Shown: positions 1-9,335, numbered from the stretch's first letter. The stretch: DNA of 64,000 bases from Streptomyces humi (GCF_001005085.2 NZ_LBMU02000089.1:1-64000), one strand, 5' to 3'. Program-made: numbers and translations. Notes: generated by a model from the sequence alone, not told the origin.

Positions 1-2
1 CC

Positions 3-2498
3 CCCTCATCCACCCCCGCGTCCACGCCCCCCTCCCTGCCCCCGCGCCGCCGCCTCCCCGTGGCGAGCGCCGATCTGTCCGCGTCCGTCGCGGTCTTCCT
101 GATCGCCCTGCCGCTGTCCCTCGGTATCGCCCTCGCCACCGGCGCCCCACTCCAGGCAGGACTGGTGGCGGCGGCCGTCGGCGGCCTGGTCGCCGGGCGG
201 CTCGGTGGCTGCCCGCTCCAGGTCAGCGGCCCCGCCGCCGGGCTGACCGTGGTCACGGCCGATCTGATCCACCGCTACGGCTGGCGGGCGACCTGCGGCA
301 TCACCGTGCTCGCCGGGCTGGCCCAACTGGGCCTCGGCTGCCTGCGCGTGGCCCGCACCGCACTGGCCGTCAGTCCGGCGGTGGTGCACGGCATGCTGGC
401 CGGCATCGGTGTCACCATCGCCGTCGCCCAGCTGCACATCGTCCTGGGCGGCAACCCACAGAGCTCGGTCCTCGCCAACGTCCGGGCGCTGCCCGCCCAG
501 TTGGCGAACCTGCACCCGGCCGCCGTGGCGGTGAGCGCGCTGACCCTGGCCCTGCTGCTGGGCTGGCCCCGCATCCCCGGCAGACCGGGGGAACTGCTGC
601 GCAAGGTCCCGGCCGCGCTGGTCGCCGTCACCGGTGCCACCGCCACCGCCGCACTCACCGGACTCACCCTCCCCCGCGTCGACCTGCCCTCCTGGAGCAG
701 CCACGCGCTGGCCGGGCTGCCCGACGGACCGGTGCTCGGCATCGTCGCGGCCGTGCTCACCACCACGCTGGTGTGCAGCGTGCAGTCGCTGCTGGGCGCC
801 GTCGCCGTGGACAAGCTGGTCGCCGGCCGCCCCGGCGCCCAGTCCCGGGTCGGCCGGTCCGACCTGGACCGGGAGCTGCTGGGGCAGGGAGCGGCCAACA
901 TCGTCTCCGGGGCGCTCGGCGGCCTGCCGGTCGCCGGGGTCGCGGTGCGCAGTTCGGCGAATGTGCGCTCCGGTGCCGTGAGCCGGAACTCCACGATGCT
1001 GCACGGCGTTCTCGTAGTGGTCGCCGCGCTGCTGATGGTCCCGGTCCTGGATCTCATCCCGCTCGCCTCACTCGCCGCCCTGGTGATGGCCGTCGGCATC
1101 CAGATGGTGTCCCTGCACCACATCCGCACGGTGACCCGCCACCGAGAAGTGCTGGTGTACGCCGTCACCACGCTCGGCGTGGTCGCCGTCGGGGTGCTGG
1201 AGGGGGTGGTCCTCGGAGTCGCCGTGGCCGTCGCCGTCGCCCTGAACCGCCTCGCCCGCACCCGCATCACGCACGAAGAGAAGGGAGGTATCCATCACGT
1301 ACACGTGAGAGGACAGCTGACGTTCCTCGCGGTCCCCCGGCTCAGCAGAGTCCTGCATCTCGTACCCCGAGGCGCCCACGCCGTGGTGGAGCTGGACGGC
1401 TCGTTCATGGACCACGCGGCGTACGAGTCACTTCGGGACTGGCGCAGGGCCCACACCGCGCAGGGCGGGTCCGCCGAGCTGACCGGCTGCCGGGCGGGCG
1501 TCGGCTCACCGGAATACGGCCATCGGCCGAAGGTCCGCGTACCTCACGGTCCGAGACGCCGGCAGGGCGGGTTCCAGGGCGCCCGGCATGAACTCGCCCG
1601 CGGGATCGGTGCGTTCCAGCGCGACACCGCCCCCCTCGTGCGGGACCAGCTGGCCCGGCTGGCGCGTGAAGGGCAGCGCCCGTCGCAGCTCTTCCTCACC
1701 TGCGCCGACTCCCGGCTCGTCACCTCGATGATCACCTCCAGTGGTCCGGGTGACCTGTTCGTGGTGCGCAACGTCGGCAACCTGGTCCCCCTTCCGGGTG
1801 AGGAGAACGGCGACGACTCGGTGGCCGCCGCGATCGAGTACGCGGTGGACGTGCTGAAGGTGCGGTCGATCACGGTGTGCGGGCACTCGGGTTGCGGGGC
1901 GATGCAGGCCCTGAGCGAGGCCACCCGGAACCTGACCGACCCGAGCCCCGACTCCGGCGCCAACCCCGGCCCCGACCTCGACCTCGACCTCGACGCAGGC
2001 TCCAGCCCGAACTGCGGCTCCGGCTCAGGCCCCAACTCGGCGCCCGGCTCGGGTTCCAGCCCCAACTCCGACCACAGCCCCGGCCCCAACTCCGACCCCA
2101 GCCCCAGCCCCGGCCCCGGCCCCAACTCAGACTCCGGCCCCGGTTCGGTCCCCGGCTCCGGGCAGGGGACGACCCCGCTCTGGCGGTGGCTGCGGCACGG
2201 TCTGCCGAGTCTGGCGCGGTTGGCCGACGCCAGCCGTCCCCAGGTCCGGCTGGCGGACCGGGCGGCCGTGGACGCGGTGGAGCGGCTCTGCCTGACCAAC
2301 GTGGTCCAGCAGCTGGAGCATCTGCGGGCCCACGGTTCGGTGGCGCGGGCGCTGGACGCCGGCGAACTGGAGCTGCACGGGATGTACTTCCATGTGGGTG
2401 ACGCGCAGGCGTATCTGCTGGGCCGGTACGAAGGTGAGGACGAGGTGAAGGTGTTCGAGGGGGTGCCGGGCGCGGAGGAGCTGCCCAGCCCGGCCTGA
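3..2498 (+). CDS. SulP-family anion transporter fused to beta-carbonic anhydrase (5' partial)
   Basis: The reading frame is open to the left edge, so the true start probably lies upstream; the first start inside the window is GTG at 60. Residues counted from 60: about 1-395 are Ala/Val/Leu-rich membrane segments typical of SulP bicarbonate/sulfate transporters, about 405-470 look like a shortened STAS domain, and about 500-812 are a beta-carbonic anhydrase. Zinc ligands are visible as CADSRL (Cys about 548) and HSGCG (His about 609, Cys about 612). Such fusions are known in actinobacteria and are thought to couple bicarbonate movement to CO2 hydration. Odd feature: a Gly/Ser/Pro/Asn/Asp low-complexity insert (about residues 626-703, bases 1935-2168) interrupts the anhydrase just after the second zinc motif. 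Family call is firm; substrate is inferred. Confidence 0.88.
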   Translation, partial: PSSTPASTPPSLPPRRRLPVASADLSASVAVFLIALPLSLGIALATGAPLQAGLVAAAVGGLVAGRLGGCPLQVSGPAAGLTVVTADLIHRYGWRATCGITVLAGLAQLGLGCLRVARTALAVSPAVVHGMLAGIGVTIAVAQLHIVLGGNPQSSVLANVRALPAQLANLHPAAVAVSALTLALLLGWPRIPGRPGELLRKVPAALVAVTGATATAALTGLTLPRVDLPSWSSHALAGLPDGPVLGIVAAVLTTTLVCSVQSLLGAVAVDKLVAGRPGAQSRVGRSDLDRELLGQGAANIVSGALGGLPVAGVAVRSSANVRSGAVSRNSTMLHGVLVVVAALLMVPVLDLIPLASLAALVMAVGIQMVSLHHIRTVTRHREVLVYAVTTLGVVAVGVLEGVVLGVAVAVAVALNRLARTRITHEEKGGIHHVHVRGQLTFLAVPRLSRVLHLVPRGAHAVVELDGSFMDHAAYESLRDWRRAHTAQGGSAELTGCRAGVGSPEYGHRPKVRVPHGPRRRQGGFQGARHELARGIGAFQRDTAPLVRDQLARLAREGQRPSQLFLTCADSRLVTSMITSSGPGDLFVVRNVGNLVPLPGEENGDDSVAAAIEYAVDVLKVRSITVCGHSGCGAMQALSEATRNLTDPSPDSGANPGPDLDLDLDAGSSPNCGSGSGPNSAPGSGSSPNSDHSPGPNSDPSPSPGPGPNSDSGPGSVPGSGQGTTPLWRWLRHGLPSLARLADASRPQVRLADRAAVDAVERLCLTNVVQQLEHLRAHGSVARALDAGELELHGMYFHVGDAQAYLLGRYEGEDEVKVFEGVPGAEELPSPA

Positions 2499-2682
2499 GG
2501 TGGGGCCGGCGCGGGCCTGTCGGTCCCGTCCTGGCCGGCTCGGGCGACCTGGCTGCGCCCTTCCCGCCCAGACAGGTCTAAACCAATATTCCGACGGCCC
2601 TTGTCACCGGCCCCCCAGGTCTGATGAGCTGTGTGGCTTGGGACACAACGGACACGGGGACACCCTGCGAAAGGGAGATGTC

Positions 2683-4641
2683 GTGAGCAACGAAAGCCTG
2701 GCCAACCTCTTGAGGGAGGAGCGACGCTTCGCGCCGCCCGCTGACCTGGCCGCGAACGCCAATGTCAGGGCCGAGGCGTACGAGGAGGCCAAGGCTGACA
2801 GGCTCGGCTTCTGGGCCGCGCAGGCCCGCCGGCTGACCTGGGCCAAGGAGCCGACCGAGACACTGGACTGGTCGAACCCGCCGTTCGCGAAATGGTTCAA
2901 GGACGGCGAGCTCAACGTCGCGTACAACTGCGTGGACCGGCACGTGGAGGCCGGCAACGGCGACCGGGTCGCCATCCACTTCGAGGGCGAGCCGGGCGAC
3001 AGCCGCGCGATCACCTACGCCGAGCTGAAGGACGAGGTCTCCAAGGCCGCCAACGCCCTTGTGGAGCTGGGTGTCCAGGCCGGGGACCGGGTCGCGATCT
3101 ACATGCCGATGATCCCGGAGACGGCGGTCGCGATGCTCGCCTGCGCCCGGATCGGCGCCGCGCACTCGGTGGTCTTCGGCGGCTTCTCGGCGGACGCGCT
3201 CGCCACCCGTATCCAGGACGCGGACGCACGGGTCGTCATCACCTCCGACGGCGGCTACCGGCGCGGCAAGCCGTCCGCGCTCAAGCCCGCCGTGGACGAG
3301 GCGGTCGGCAAGGCCGGCAACGTCGAGCACGTGCTGGTGGTCCGCCGTACCGGGCAGGAAGTGGCCTGGGACGACACGCGGGACGTGTGGTGGCACGAGG
3401 TCGTCGACCGGCAGCCGGCCGAGCACACCCCGCAGGCCTTCGGCGCCGAGCACCCGCTGTTCATCCTCTACACGTCCGGGACCACGGGTAAGCCGAAGGG
3501 CATCCTGCACACCTCGGGCGGCTACCTCACCCAGACGTCGTACACGCACTGGGCGGTCTTCGACCTCAAGCCGGAGACCGACGTGTACTGGTGCACGGCC
3601 GACGTCGGCTGGGTCACCGGCCACTCCTACATCGTCTACGGGCCGCTCGCCAACGGCGCCACGCAGGTGATGTACGAGGGCACCCCGGACACCCCGCACC
3701 AGGGCCGGTTCTGGGAGATCGTGCAGAAGTACGGGGTGACGATCCTGTACACGGCGCCGACCGCGATCCGCACGTTCATGAAGTGGGGCGACGACATCCC
3801 CGCGAAGTTCGACCTGTCCTCCCTGCGGGTCCTCGGCTCCGTCGGTGAGCCCATCAACCCCGAGGCCTGGATCTGGTACCGCAAGCACATCGGCGCCGAC
3901 CGCACCCCGATCGTGGACACCTGGTGGCAGACCGAGACCGGGGCGATGATGATCACGCCGCTGCCGGGCGTCACCGCGACCAAGCCCGGCTCCGCGCAGA
4001 CCCCGCTGCCCGGCATCTCCGCCACCGTCGTGGACGACGAGGCGAACGAGGTGCCCGACGGCGGTGGCGGCTACCTGGTACTGACGGAACCGTGGCCGTC
4101 GATGCTCCGCACGATCTGGGGCGACGACCAGCGGTTCCTGGACACGTACTGGTCCCGGTTCGAGGGCAGGTACTTCGCCGGTGACGGCGCGAAGAAGGAC
4201 GACGACGGCGACATCTGGCTGCTCGGCCGGGTGGACGACGTGATGCTGGTCTCCGGGCACAACATCTCCACCACCGAGGTGGAGTCGGCGCTCGTCTCGC
4301 ACCCGTCGGTCGCCGAGGCCGCCGTGGTGGGCGCGGCGGACGAGACGACGGGACAGGCGATCGTCGCCTTCGTGATCCTGCGCGGCACCGCGAACGCCGA
4401 GGACGAGGGCCTGGTCAACGAGTTGCGCAACCACGTCGGCGCCACCCTCGGCCCGATCGCCAAGCCGAAGCGGGTCCTGCCGGTGCAGGAGCTCCCGAAG
4501 ACGCGCTCCGGCAAGATCATGCGCCGGCTGCTCCGGGACGTCGCCGAGAACCGCCAGCTCGGTGACGTGACCACGCTGACGGACTCGACCGTCATGGATC
4601 TCATCCAGGCGAAGCTCCCCGCGGCCCCCAGCGAGGACTGA
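2683..4641 (+). CDS. acs: Acetyl-CoA synthetase
   Basis: Predicted 652-residue AMP-forming acetate:CoA ligase, which turns acetate, ATP and CoA into acetyl-CoA in the cytoplasm. The adenylate-forming motif TSGTTGKPKG and the C-terminal acetylatable lysine motif KTRSGKIMRR are both present, and the length matches the family. The frame stays open upstream to base 2500, but GTG at 2683 is chosen because AAGGGAG lies 6 nt upstream and the protein then starts VSNESLANLL, as in homologues. It is monocistronic and ends in a strong intrinsic terminator (4659-4694). The upstream gap (2499-2682) has a small AT-rich patch near 2576-2592 that could hold the promoter. Confidence 0.95.
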   Translation: MSNESLANLLREERRFAPPADLAANANVRAEAYEEAKADRLGFWAAQARRLTWAKEPTETLDWSNPPFAKWFKDGELNVAYNCVDRHVEAGNGDRVAIHFEGEPGDSRAITYAELKDEVSKAANALVELGVQAGDRVAIYMPMIPETAVAMLACARIGAAHSVVFGGFSADALATRIQDADARVVITSDGGYRRGKPSALKPAVDEAVGKAGNVEHVLVVRRTGQEVAWDDTRDVWWHEVVDRQPAEHTPQAFGAEHPLFILYTSGTTGKPKGILHTSGGYLTQTSYTHWAVFDLKPETDVYWCTADVGWVTGHSYIVYGPLANGATQVMYEGTPDTPHQGRFWEIVQKYGVTILYTAPTAIRTFMKWGDDIPAKFDLSSLRVLGSVGEPINPEAWIWYRKHIGADRTPIVDTWWQTETGAMMITPLPGVTATKPGSAQTPLPGISATVVDDEANEVPDGGGGYLVLTEPWPSMLRTIWGDDQRFLDTYWSRFEGRYFAGDGAKKDDDGDIWLLGRVDDVMLVSGHNISTTEVESALVSHPSVAEAAVVGAADETTGQAIVAFVILRGTANAEDEGLVNELRNHVGATLGPIAKPKRVLPVQELPKTRSGKIMRRLLRDVAENRQLGDVTTLTDSTVMDLIQAKLPAAPSED

Positions 4642-4658
4642 GCCCCCGCACCCCGGAA

Positions 4659-4694
4659 GGGCGCCCGGCGTGAAACGCGCCGGGCGCCCTTTTT
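4659..4694 (+). terminator. Intrinsic terminator of acs
   Basis: A perfect 12-bp GC-rich stem (4659-4670 paired with 4678-4689) with a 7-nt loop is followed directly by five T. It starts 17 bp after the acs stop. This is a classical rho-independent terminator and the only one in the window with a clear T tract. Confidence 0.9.
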
Positions 4695-4827
4695 GCACCT
4701 ACCGTGAGATCCACCTGGCGTTCCCCTCGGCACCTTAGGTAAACTAAGCAAAACAGCGTGACCCAAGGTGTGCCGGGAAGTCTGGTCGGCAAGTAGTCCC
4801 GTCCTGCCCACCGACCGAAGGTCCCTC

Positions 4828-6219
4828 GTGTCCGCGCCTCGCACCACCCCCGTCCGCAAGGTCCTCGACCGGCTCTCGCTGCCCGAGCGCACCTTCGTGC
4901 TGGACGCGCTGCGGACCGAGACCGTCGGCGGGGTACTGCTCCTGATCGCCGCGATCGCCGCGCTGCTCTGGGCGAACATCCCGGCGCTGCACCGGAGCTA
5001 CGAGACCGTCAGCCACTTCCACCTGGGCCCCGACGCCCTCGGCCTGCACCTCTCCGTCGCCCACTGGGCCGCCGACGGCCTGCTCGCGGTGTTCTTCTTC
5101 GTCGCCGGCATCGAGCTCAAGCGGGAGCTGGTCGCCGGTGACCTGCGCGACCCCAGGGCGGCCGTGCTGCCGGTGGTCGCCGCGCTGTGCGGCATGGCCG
5201 TACCGGCGCTCGTCTACACCCTCACCAACCTGGCCGGCGGCGGCTCCACGCAGGGCTGGGCGGTGCCGACGGCCACCGACATCGCGTTCGCACTGGCCGT
5301 GCTCGCGGTCATCGGGACCTCCCTGCCGAGCGCGCTGCGCGCCTTCCTGCTCACCCTCGCCGTGGTCGACGACCTGTTCGCCATCCTGATCATCGCGGTC
5401 TTCTTCACCGAGCGGATCGACTTCGCCGCGCTCGGCGGCGCGGTCCTCGGCCTCGCCGTCTTCTGGCTGCTGCTGCGGAAGGGCGTGCGCGGCTGGTACG
5501 TGTACGTCCCGCTCGCGCTCGTGATCTGGGCGCTGATGTACAACAGCGGCGTGCACGCGACGATCGCCGGGGTCGCCATGGGCCTGATGCTCCGCTGCAC
5601 CACCCGCGAGGGTGAGGAGCACTCGCCCGGTGAGCACATCGAGCATCTGGTGCGGCCGCTGTCGGCAGGGCTGGCCGTGCCGCTCTTCGCGCTCTTCAGC
5701 GCCGGTGTGACGGTGTCCAAGGGCGAGCTCGCGGACGTGTTCGGCCGGCCCGAGACGCTCGGGGTGGTCCTCGGGCTGGTCGTCGGCAAGACGGTCGGGA
5801 TCTTCGGCGGGTCCTGGCTGACGGTCCGCTTCACCCGGGCGTCGCTCGGCGAGGACCTCGCCTGGGGCGACGTCTTCGCGGTCGCCTCGCTCGCCGGGAT
5901 CGGCTTCACCGTGTCGCTGCTGATCGGCGGACTCGCCTTCGAGGGCGACGCCCTCCTCACGGACGAGGTCAAGGCGGCCGTGCTCACCGGATCGCTGATC
6001 GCGGCCCTGTGCGCCACCGTGCTGCTGAAGATACGCAACGCCCGCTACCGCCGGCTGGTCGAGGCCGAGGAGCGGGACGAGGACCGCGACGGCATCCCGG
6101 ACGTCTACGAACAGGACGACCCGGCCTACCACCTGCGGATGGCCGAGATCTACGACCGCAAGGCCGCCGAACACCGCCGGATCGCCGCCGAGAAGGCAGC
6201 CGGGAAAGCCGCCCGGTAG
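4828..6219 (+). CDS. nhaA: Na+/H+ antiporter NhaA
   Basis: Predicted 463-residue membrane antiporter that exchanges sodium for protons. About eleven to twelve hydrophobic segments are visible, with the NhaA ion-site signature: TATDIAFALAV and the paired aspartates in VVDDLFAI (about residues 180-181). The start is GTG 4828, because GAAGG sits 6 nt upstream; an in-frame ATG at 4768 would add a non-conserved leader. Unusual: after the last membrane helix there is a hydrophilic tail of about 60 residues containing DEDRDGIPDVYE, which resembles a calcium-binding loop of the dockerin/thrombospondin-3 type, followed by a charged helix. Upstream, 4735-4747 carries TTAG-N5-CTAA, a weak dyad of unknown meaning. 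Confidence 0.93.
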   Translation: MSAPRTTPVRKVLDRLSLPERTFVLDALRTETVGGVLLLIAAIAALLWANIPALHRSYETVSHFHLGPDALGLHLSVAHWAADGLLAVFFFVAGIELKRELVAGDLRDPRAAVLPVVAALCGMAVPALVYTLTNLAGGGSTQGWAVPTATDIAFALAVLAVIGTSLPSALRAFLLTLAVVDDLFAILIIAVFFTERIDFAALGGAVLGLAVFWLLLRKGVRGWYVYVPLALVIWALMYNSGVHATIAGVAMGLMLRCTTREGEEHSPGEHIEHLVRPLSAGLAVPLFALFSAGVTVSKGELADVFGRPETLGVVLGLVVGKTVGIFGGSWLTVRFTRASLGEDLAWGDVFAVASLAGIGFTVSLLIGGLAFEGDALLTDEVKAAVLTGSLIAALCATVLLKIRNARYRRLVEAEERDEDRDGIPDVYEQDDPAYHLRMAEIYDRKAAEHRRIAAEKAAGKAAR

Positions 6220-6387
6220 CCGCTTCCCCGGCCGCTCGGCGGCCGCCCTCTGACCGTCCTCCGGCCGTGCCGAAGGTGTGACGCGCTTGCCGAAGTACCG
6301 GGCGGGGCAGGCGAGCAGGGCGGCCGTCCGGCATGATCTGACGAGACGGTACAAAAGACGATGACAAGTACGCAGAGGGAGACCGCG

Positions 6388-6873
6388 ATGAGCGCACCCG
6401 ACGGCAGCCCGGTCGGTGCCGAACGCAGCATCGGCCAGTTGTTCGCCTCGGCCACGGCCGAGATGTCGGCGCTGGTGCACGACGAGATCGCGCTGGCCAA
6501 GGCCCAGCTGAAGCAGGACGTCAAGAAGGGCGCGACGAGCGGTGGCGCGTTCTCCGCGGCCGGCGTGCTGCTGCTGTTCTCCCTGCCGATGCTGAACTTC
6601 GCACTGGCGTACGGCATTCGGACCTGGAGCCACTGGAATCTCGCGATCTGCTTCCTGCTCTCCTTCGCGGCGAACGTCCTGGTGGCCGTCGTCCTCGCGC
6701 TGGTCGGCGTGGTGTTCGCGAAGAAGGCCAAGAAGAGCCAGGGCCCGCAGAAGGTGGCCGCGTCGATGAAGGAGACGGCGGGCGTGCTTCAGAACGCCAA
6801 GCCGCACCCCCGCCCGGAACTCCCCCGGGACGACGTGCCGGCCATCGAGGCTGTGGGACGCTCGACCTCATGA
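6388..6873 (+). CDS. Phage-holin-family (Holin-X type) membrane protein
   Basis: Small membrane protein (161 residues from ATG 6388) with an amphipathic N-terminal helix (about residues 12-45) and two transmembrane segments (about 48-70 and 80-105), then a Lys/Pro-rich tail. This layout matches the actinobacterial Holin-X family, which is chromosomal and usually not part of a prophage; its role is unproven, perhaps membrane curvature or stress. ATG 6388 is preferred over ATG 6361 because AGGGAG lies 8 nt upstream. It overlaps the next gene by an ATGA junction at 6870, so the two are probably co-translated. Confidence 0.8.
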   Translation: MSAPDGSPVGAERSIGQLFASATAEMSALVHDEIALAKAQLKQDVKKGATSGGAFSAAGVLLLFSLPMLNFALAYGIRTWSHWNLAICFLLSFAANVLVAVVLALVGVVFAKKAKKSQGPQKVAASMKETAGVLQNAKPHPRPELPRDDVPAIEAVGRSTS

Positions 6874-7790
6874 CGGATCCCGCACCCTCGGCCATCCGGC
6901 CGGAGGGCCCCTGGACGCACCGGGACGTCGCCGCGAACGGTGCCCGCTTCCACATCGCCGAGCTCGGCGACGGCCCGCTGGTCATGCTGGTGCACGGCTT
7001 CCCGCAGTTCTGGTGGGCCTGGCGGCACCAGATGGCCGCACTCGCCGACGCGGGTTTCCGGGCCGTCGCCATGGACCTCCGGGGCGTCGGCGGCAGCGAC
7101 CGCACCCCGCGCGGCTACGACCCGGCCAACCTCGCCCTCGACATCACCGGCGTGATCCGTTCCCTGGGTGAGCCGGACGCGGCGCTGGTCGGCCACGACC
7201 TCGGCGGCTACCTGGCGTGGACGGCGGCGGCGATGCGCCCCAAGCTGGTACGACGGCTCACGGTCGTGTCCATGCCGCATCCGCGACGCTGGCGCTCGGC
7301 GATGCTCCGGGACCGCCGGCAGTCTGCCGCCGCCTCCTACATCTGGGGCTTCCAGCGCCCCTGGATCCCCGAGCGGCAGCTCACCGCCGACGACGGAGCG
7401 CTGGTCGGCCGGCTGATCCGGGACTGGTCCGGGCCGCGGCTGCCCGAGGACAAGGCGGTGGAGACGTACCAGCGGGCGATGTGCGTCCCGTCCACCGCGC
7501 ACTGCTCGATCGAGCCCTACCGCTGGCTGGTGCGGTCGCTGGCCCGCCCGGACGGCATCCAGTTCAACCGCCGGATGAAGCGCCCGGTGCGGGTGCCGAC
7601 CCTGCACCTGCACGGCTCCCTGGACCCGGTGACCCGCACCCGCAGCGCGGCCGGCTCCGGTGAGTACGTCGAAGCGCCGTACCGCTGGCGGCTGTTCGAC
7701 GGGCTCGGGCACTTCCCGCACGAGGAGGACCCGGTGGCCTTCTCCACCGAGCTGATCAACTGGCTGAAAGACCCCGAACCCGATCGGTGA
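6870..7790 (+). CDS. Alpha/beta hydrolase, epoxide-hydrolase-like
   Basis: 306 residues. Typical alpha/beta-hydrolase landmarks: the oxyanion motif HGFPQFWWAWR (about residues 43-53), the nucleophile elbow GHDLGG with Asp rather than Ser (about residue 111), a cap domain, and a C-terminal catalytic histidine in GLGHFPHEE. An Asp nucleophile with HGFP is the signature of soluble epoxide hydrolases and haloalkane dehalogenases. It is coupled to the holin-like gene by a 4-bp ATGA overlap. Substrate unknown. Confidence 0.85.
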   Translation: MTDPAPSAIRPEGPWTHRDVAANGARFHIAELGDGPLVMLVHGFPQFWWAWRHQMAALADAGFRAVAMDLRGVGGSDRTPRGYDPANLALDITGVIRSLGEPDAALVGHDLGGYLAWTAAAMRPKLVRRLTVVSMPHPRRWRSAMLRDRRQSAAASYIWGFQRPWIPERQLTADDGALVGRLIRDWSGPRLPEDKAVETYQRAMCVPSTAHCSIEPYRWLVRSLARPDGIQFNRRMKRPVRVPTLHLHGSLDPVTRTRSAAGSGEYVEAPYRWRLFDGLGHFPHEEDPVAFSTELINWLKDPEPDR

Positions 7791-7917
7791 CCGCGCCGAT
7801 GCGCCCGGTATCCGGATCTGCACACCTGTTCTACGAACGGCCACATGCCCCGCGCATAGGCCGATTGGGGCGCACGCGGGCGGTTATCGACCTTGGGGCG
7901 GGGGCAGACGTCGGGGT

Positions 7918-8097
7918 ATGGGCTGGACGCACGACTACAGTGACGCACCCCGAAACCGCCGTACGACGGGCGGTCTGAACCCTCACCGAGGAGCTGTCCC
8001 GCAGCTGCCGGGCACGGACCTCAGGGTGGGAATTCCGCATATCCTGCGCCGCCGGGCCCGCTGGGTCTCGGTACGTCTGCGCCACACCCGCGGCTGA
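7918..8097 (+). CDS. Conserved small basic protein (59 aa)
   Basis: A short reading frame with ATG at 7918 and TGA at 8095-8097 encodes 59 residues beginning MGWTHDYSD and ending RRARWVSVRLRHTRG. A G-rich stretch (7900-7914) precedes the ATG. I recall a protein of this type near the same gene group in other Streptomyces, but cannot check it here. It is Arg-rich, has no membrane segment and no motif I can name. It lies in the gap of about 330 bp between the hydrolase and the convergent protease gene, and no other gene is visible there. Codon usage fits the genome (third positions mostly G/C). Confidence 0.55.
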   Translation: MGWTHDYSDAPRNRRTTGGLNPHRGAVPQLPGTDLRVGIPHILRRRARWVSVRLRHTRG

Positions 8098-8122
8098 TCC
8101 CTCCGAGGGCCCCGACGGGGTT

Positions 8123-9322
8123 CTAGAGGGCGCAGCTGTCGGTGCCCACCTGCTGGTTCGCGGTACGGCCGCGGGCGATGTCCGGCCGGATCTCGTTCGC
8201 CGTCAGCGCGTACCCGGTGTCGGCGTCGTCCAGCGACTTCGCGAACACGACCCCGTACACCCGGCCCTCGGGCGTGAGCAGCGGGCCGCCTGAGTTGCCC
8301 TGGCGGACGGTCGCGTACAGCGAGTAGACGTCACGGCCGACGGTGCCGCGGTGATAGATGTCCGGGCCGTTGGCGGTGATACGGCCGCGCACCCGGGCGG
8401 CGCGCACGTCGTACGACCCGTTCTCGGGGAAGCCGGCGACGATCGCGCTGTCGCTGGTCTCGGCGTCCTTCGTGGCGAACTTCAGCGCCTTCGCGCGCAG
8501 GTTGGGCACGTCCAGTACGGCGATGTCGCGCTGCCAGTCGTAGAGGACCACCTTGGCGTCGTACCTGCGGCCCTCGCCGCCGATCTGGACGGTCGGTTCG
8601 TCGACCCCGCCGACCACGTGCGCGTTGGTCATCACGCGGCGGTCGGCGAAGACGAAGCCGGTGCCCTCCAGGATCTTGCCGCAGCTCTGCGCGGTGCCCG
8701 TCACCTTGACGATGGACTGCTTGGCCCCGGTGGCCACCGCGCTGTTGGCGAGGGCGGGGTCGGGCGGCGAGACGTCGGTGATCGGCTCGTTGGCGAAGGG
8801 GCTGAAGACCTGTGGGAAGCCGTTCTGCGCGAGGACCGCGGAGAAGTCCGCGAACCAGGTGTCGGCCTGGTCGGGCAGCGCTCTGGACACCCCGAGGAGC
8901 ACCTTGGAGCTGCGGACCTCCTTGCCGAGTGTCGGCAGGGTGGTGCCCGCGAGCGCGGATCCGATCAGCCAGGCGACGAGCAGCATCGCCACCACGTTGA
9001 CGAGCGCGCCGCCGGTGGCGTCCAGGGCACGGGCCGGGGACCAGGTGATGTACCGGCGCAGCTTGTTGCCCAGGTGGGTGGTCAGGGCCTGGCCGACGGA
9101 GGCACAGACGATGACGACGACCACGGCGACCACCGCGGCGGTCGTGCTCACCTCGGCCTTGTCGGTCACCGCGTCCCAGATGACGGGCAGGGTGTAGACG
9201 GCGACGAGTCCGCCGCCCAGGAAGCCGATCACCGACAGGATGCCGACCACGAACCCCTGGCGGTAGCCGACGATCGCGAACCACACGGCGGCGACCAGCA
9301 ACAGGATGTCCAGCACATTCAC
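8123..9322 (-). CDS. MarP-like membrane serine protease (CvpA domain + trypsin-like domain)
   Basis: About 399 residues. The N-terminus has four hydrophobic segments of the CvpA/colicin-V-production type (about residues 1-155). The C-terminus is an extracytoplasmic trypsin-like protease with His in TNAHVVGG, Asp in the DWQRDIAVLD stretch and Ser in GNSGGPL. Two cysteines (SCGK near residue 214 and the C-terminal SCAL) could form the disulfide known in mycobacterial MarP, which supports acid and oxidative-stress resistance. The start could be GTG 9331 or GTG 9322; 9322 is chosen because AGGG lies 8 nt upstream and the protein then begins VNVLDILLLVAAVWFA, as I remember for homologues. It follows the NUDIX gene closely, probably in one operon. 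Confidence 0.87.
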   Translation of the reverse strand: MNVLDILLLVAAVWFAIVGYRQGFVVGILSVIGFLGGGLVAVYTLPVIWDAVTDKAEVSTTAAVVAVVVVIVCASVGQALTTHLGNKLRRYITWSPARALDATGGALVNVVAMLLVAWLIGSALAGTTLPTLGKEVRSSKVLLGVSRALPDQADTWFADFSAVLAQNGFPQVFSPFANEPITDVSPPDPALANSAVATGAKQSIVKVTGTAQSCGKILEGTGFVFADRRVMTNAHVVGGVDEPTVQIGGEGRRYDAKVVLYDWQRDIAVLDVPNLRAKALKFATKDAETSDSAIVAGFPENGSYDVRAARVRGRITANGPDIYHRGTVGRDVYSLYATVRQGNSGGPLLTPEGRVYGVVFAKSLDDADTGYALTANEIRPDIARGRTANQQVGTDSCAL

Positions 9323-9335
9323 GGGGATCACCCTG

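Noticed and set aside
2578..4698. Long antisense reading frames, e.g. opposite acs, nhaA, PBP and the AfsR-like gene
   Set aside because: They are high-GC shadow frames with Arg/Pro/Gly-rich composition and no family features.
4735..4747. Iron-regulator (DmdR-type) box upstream of nhaA
   Set aside because: Only TTAG-N5-CTAA matches; the 19-bp consensus is not met and NhaA is not an iron gene.
6388..6873. Holin-like protein as evidence of a prophage
   Set aside because: The Holin-X family is chromosomal in actinobacteria, and no endolysin, capsid, integrase or repressor gene is near.
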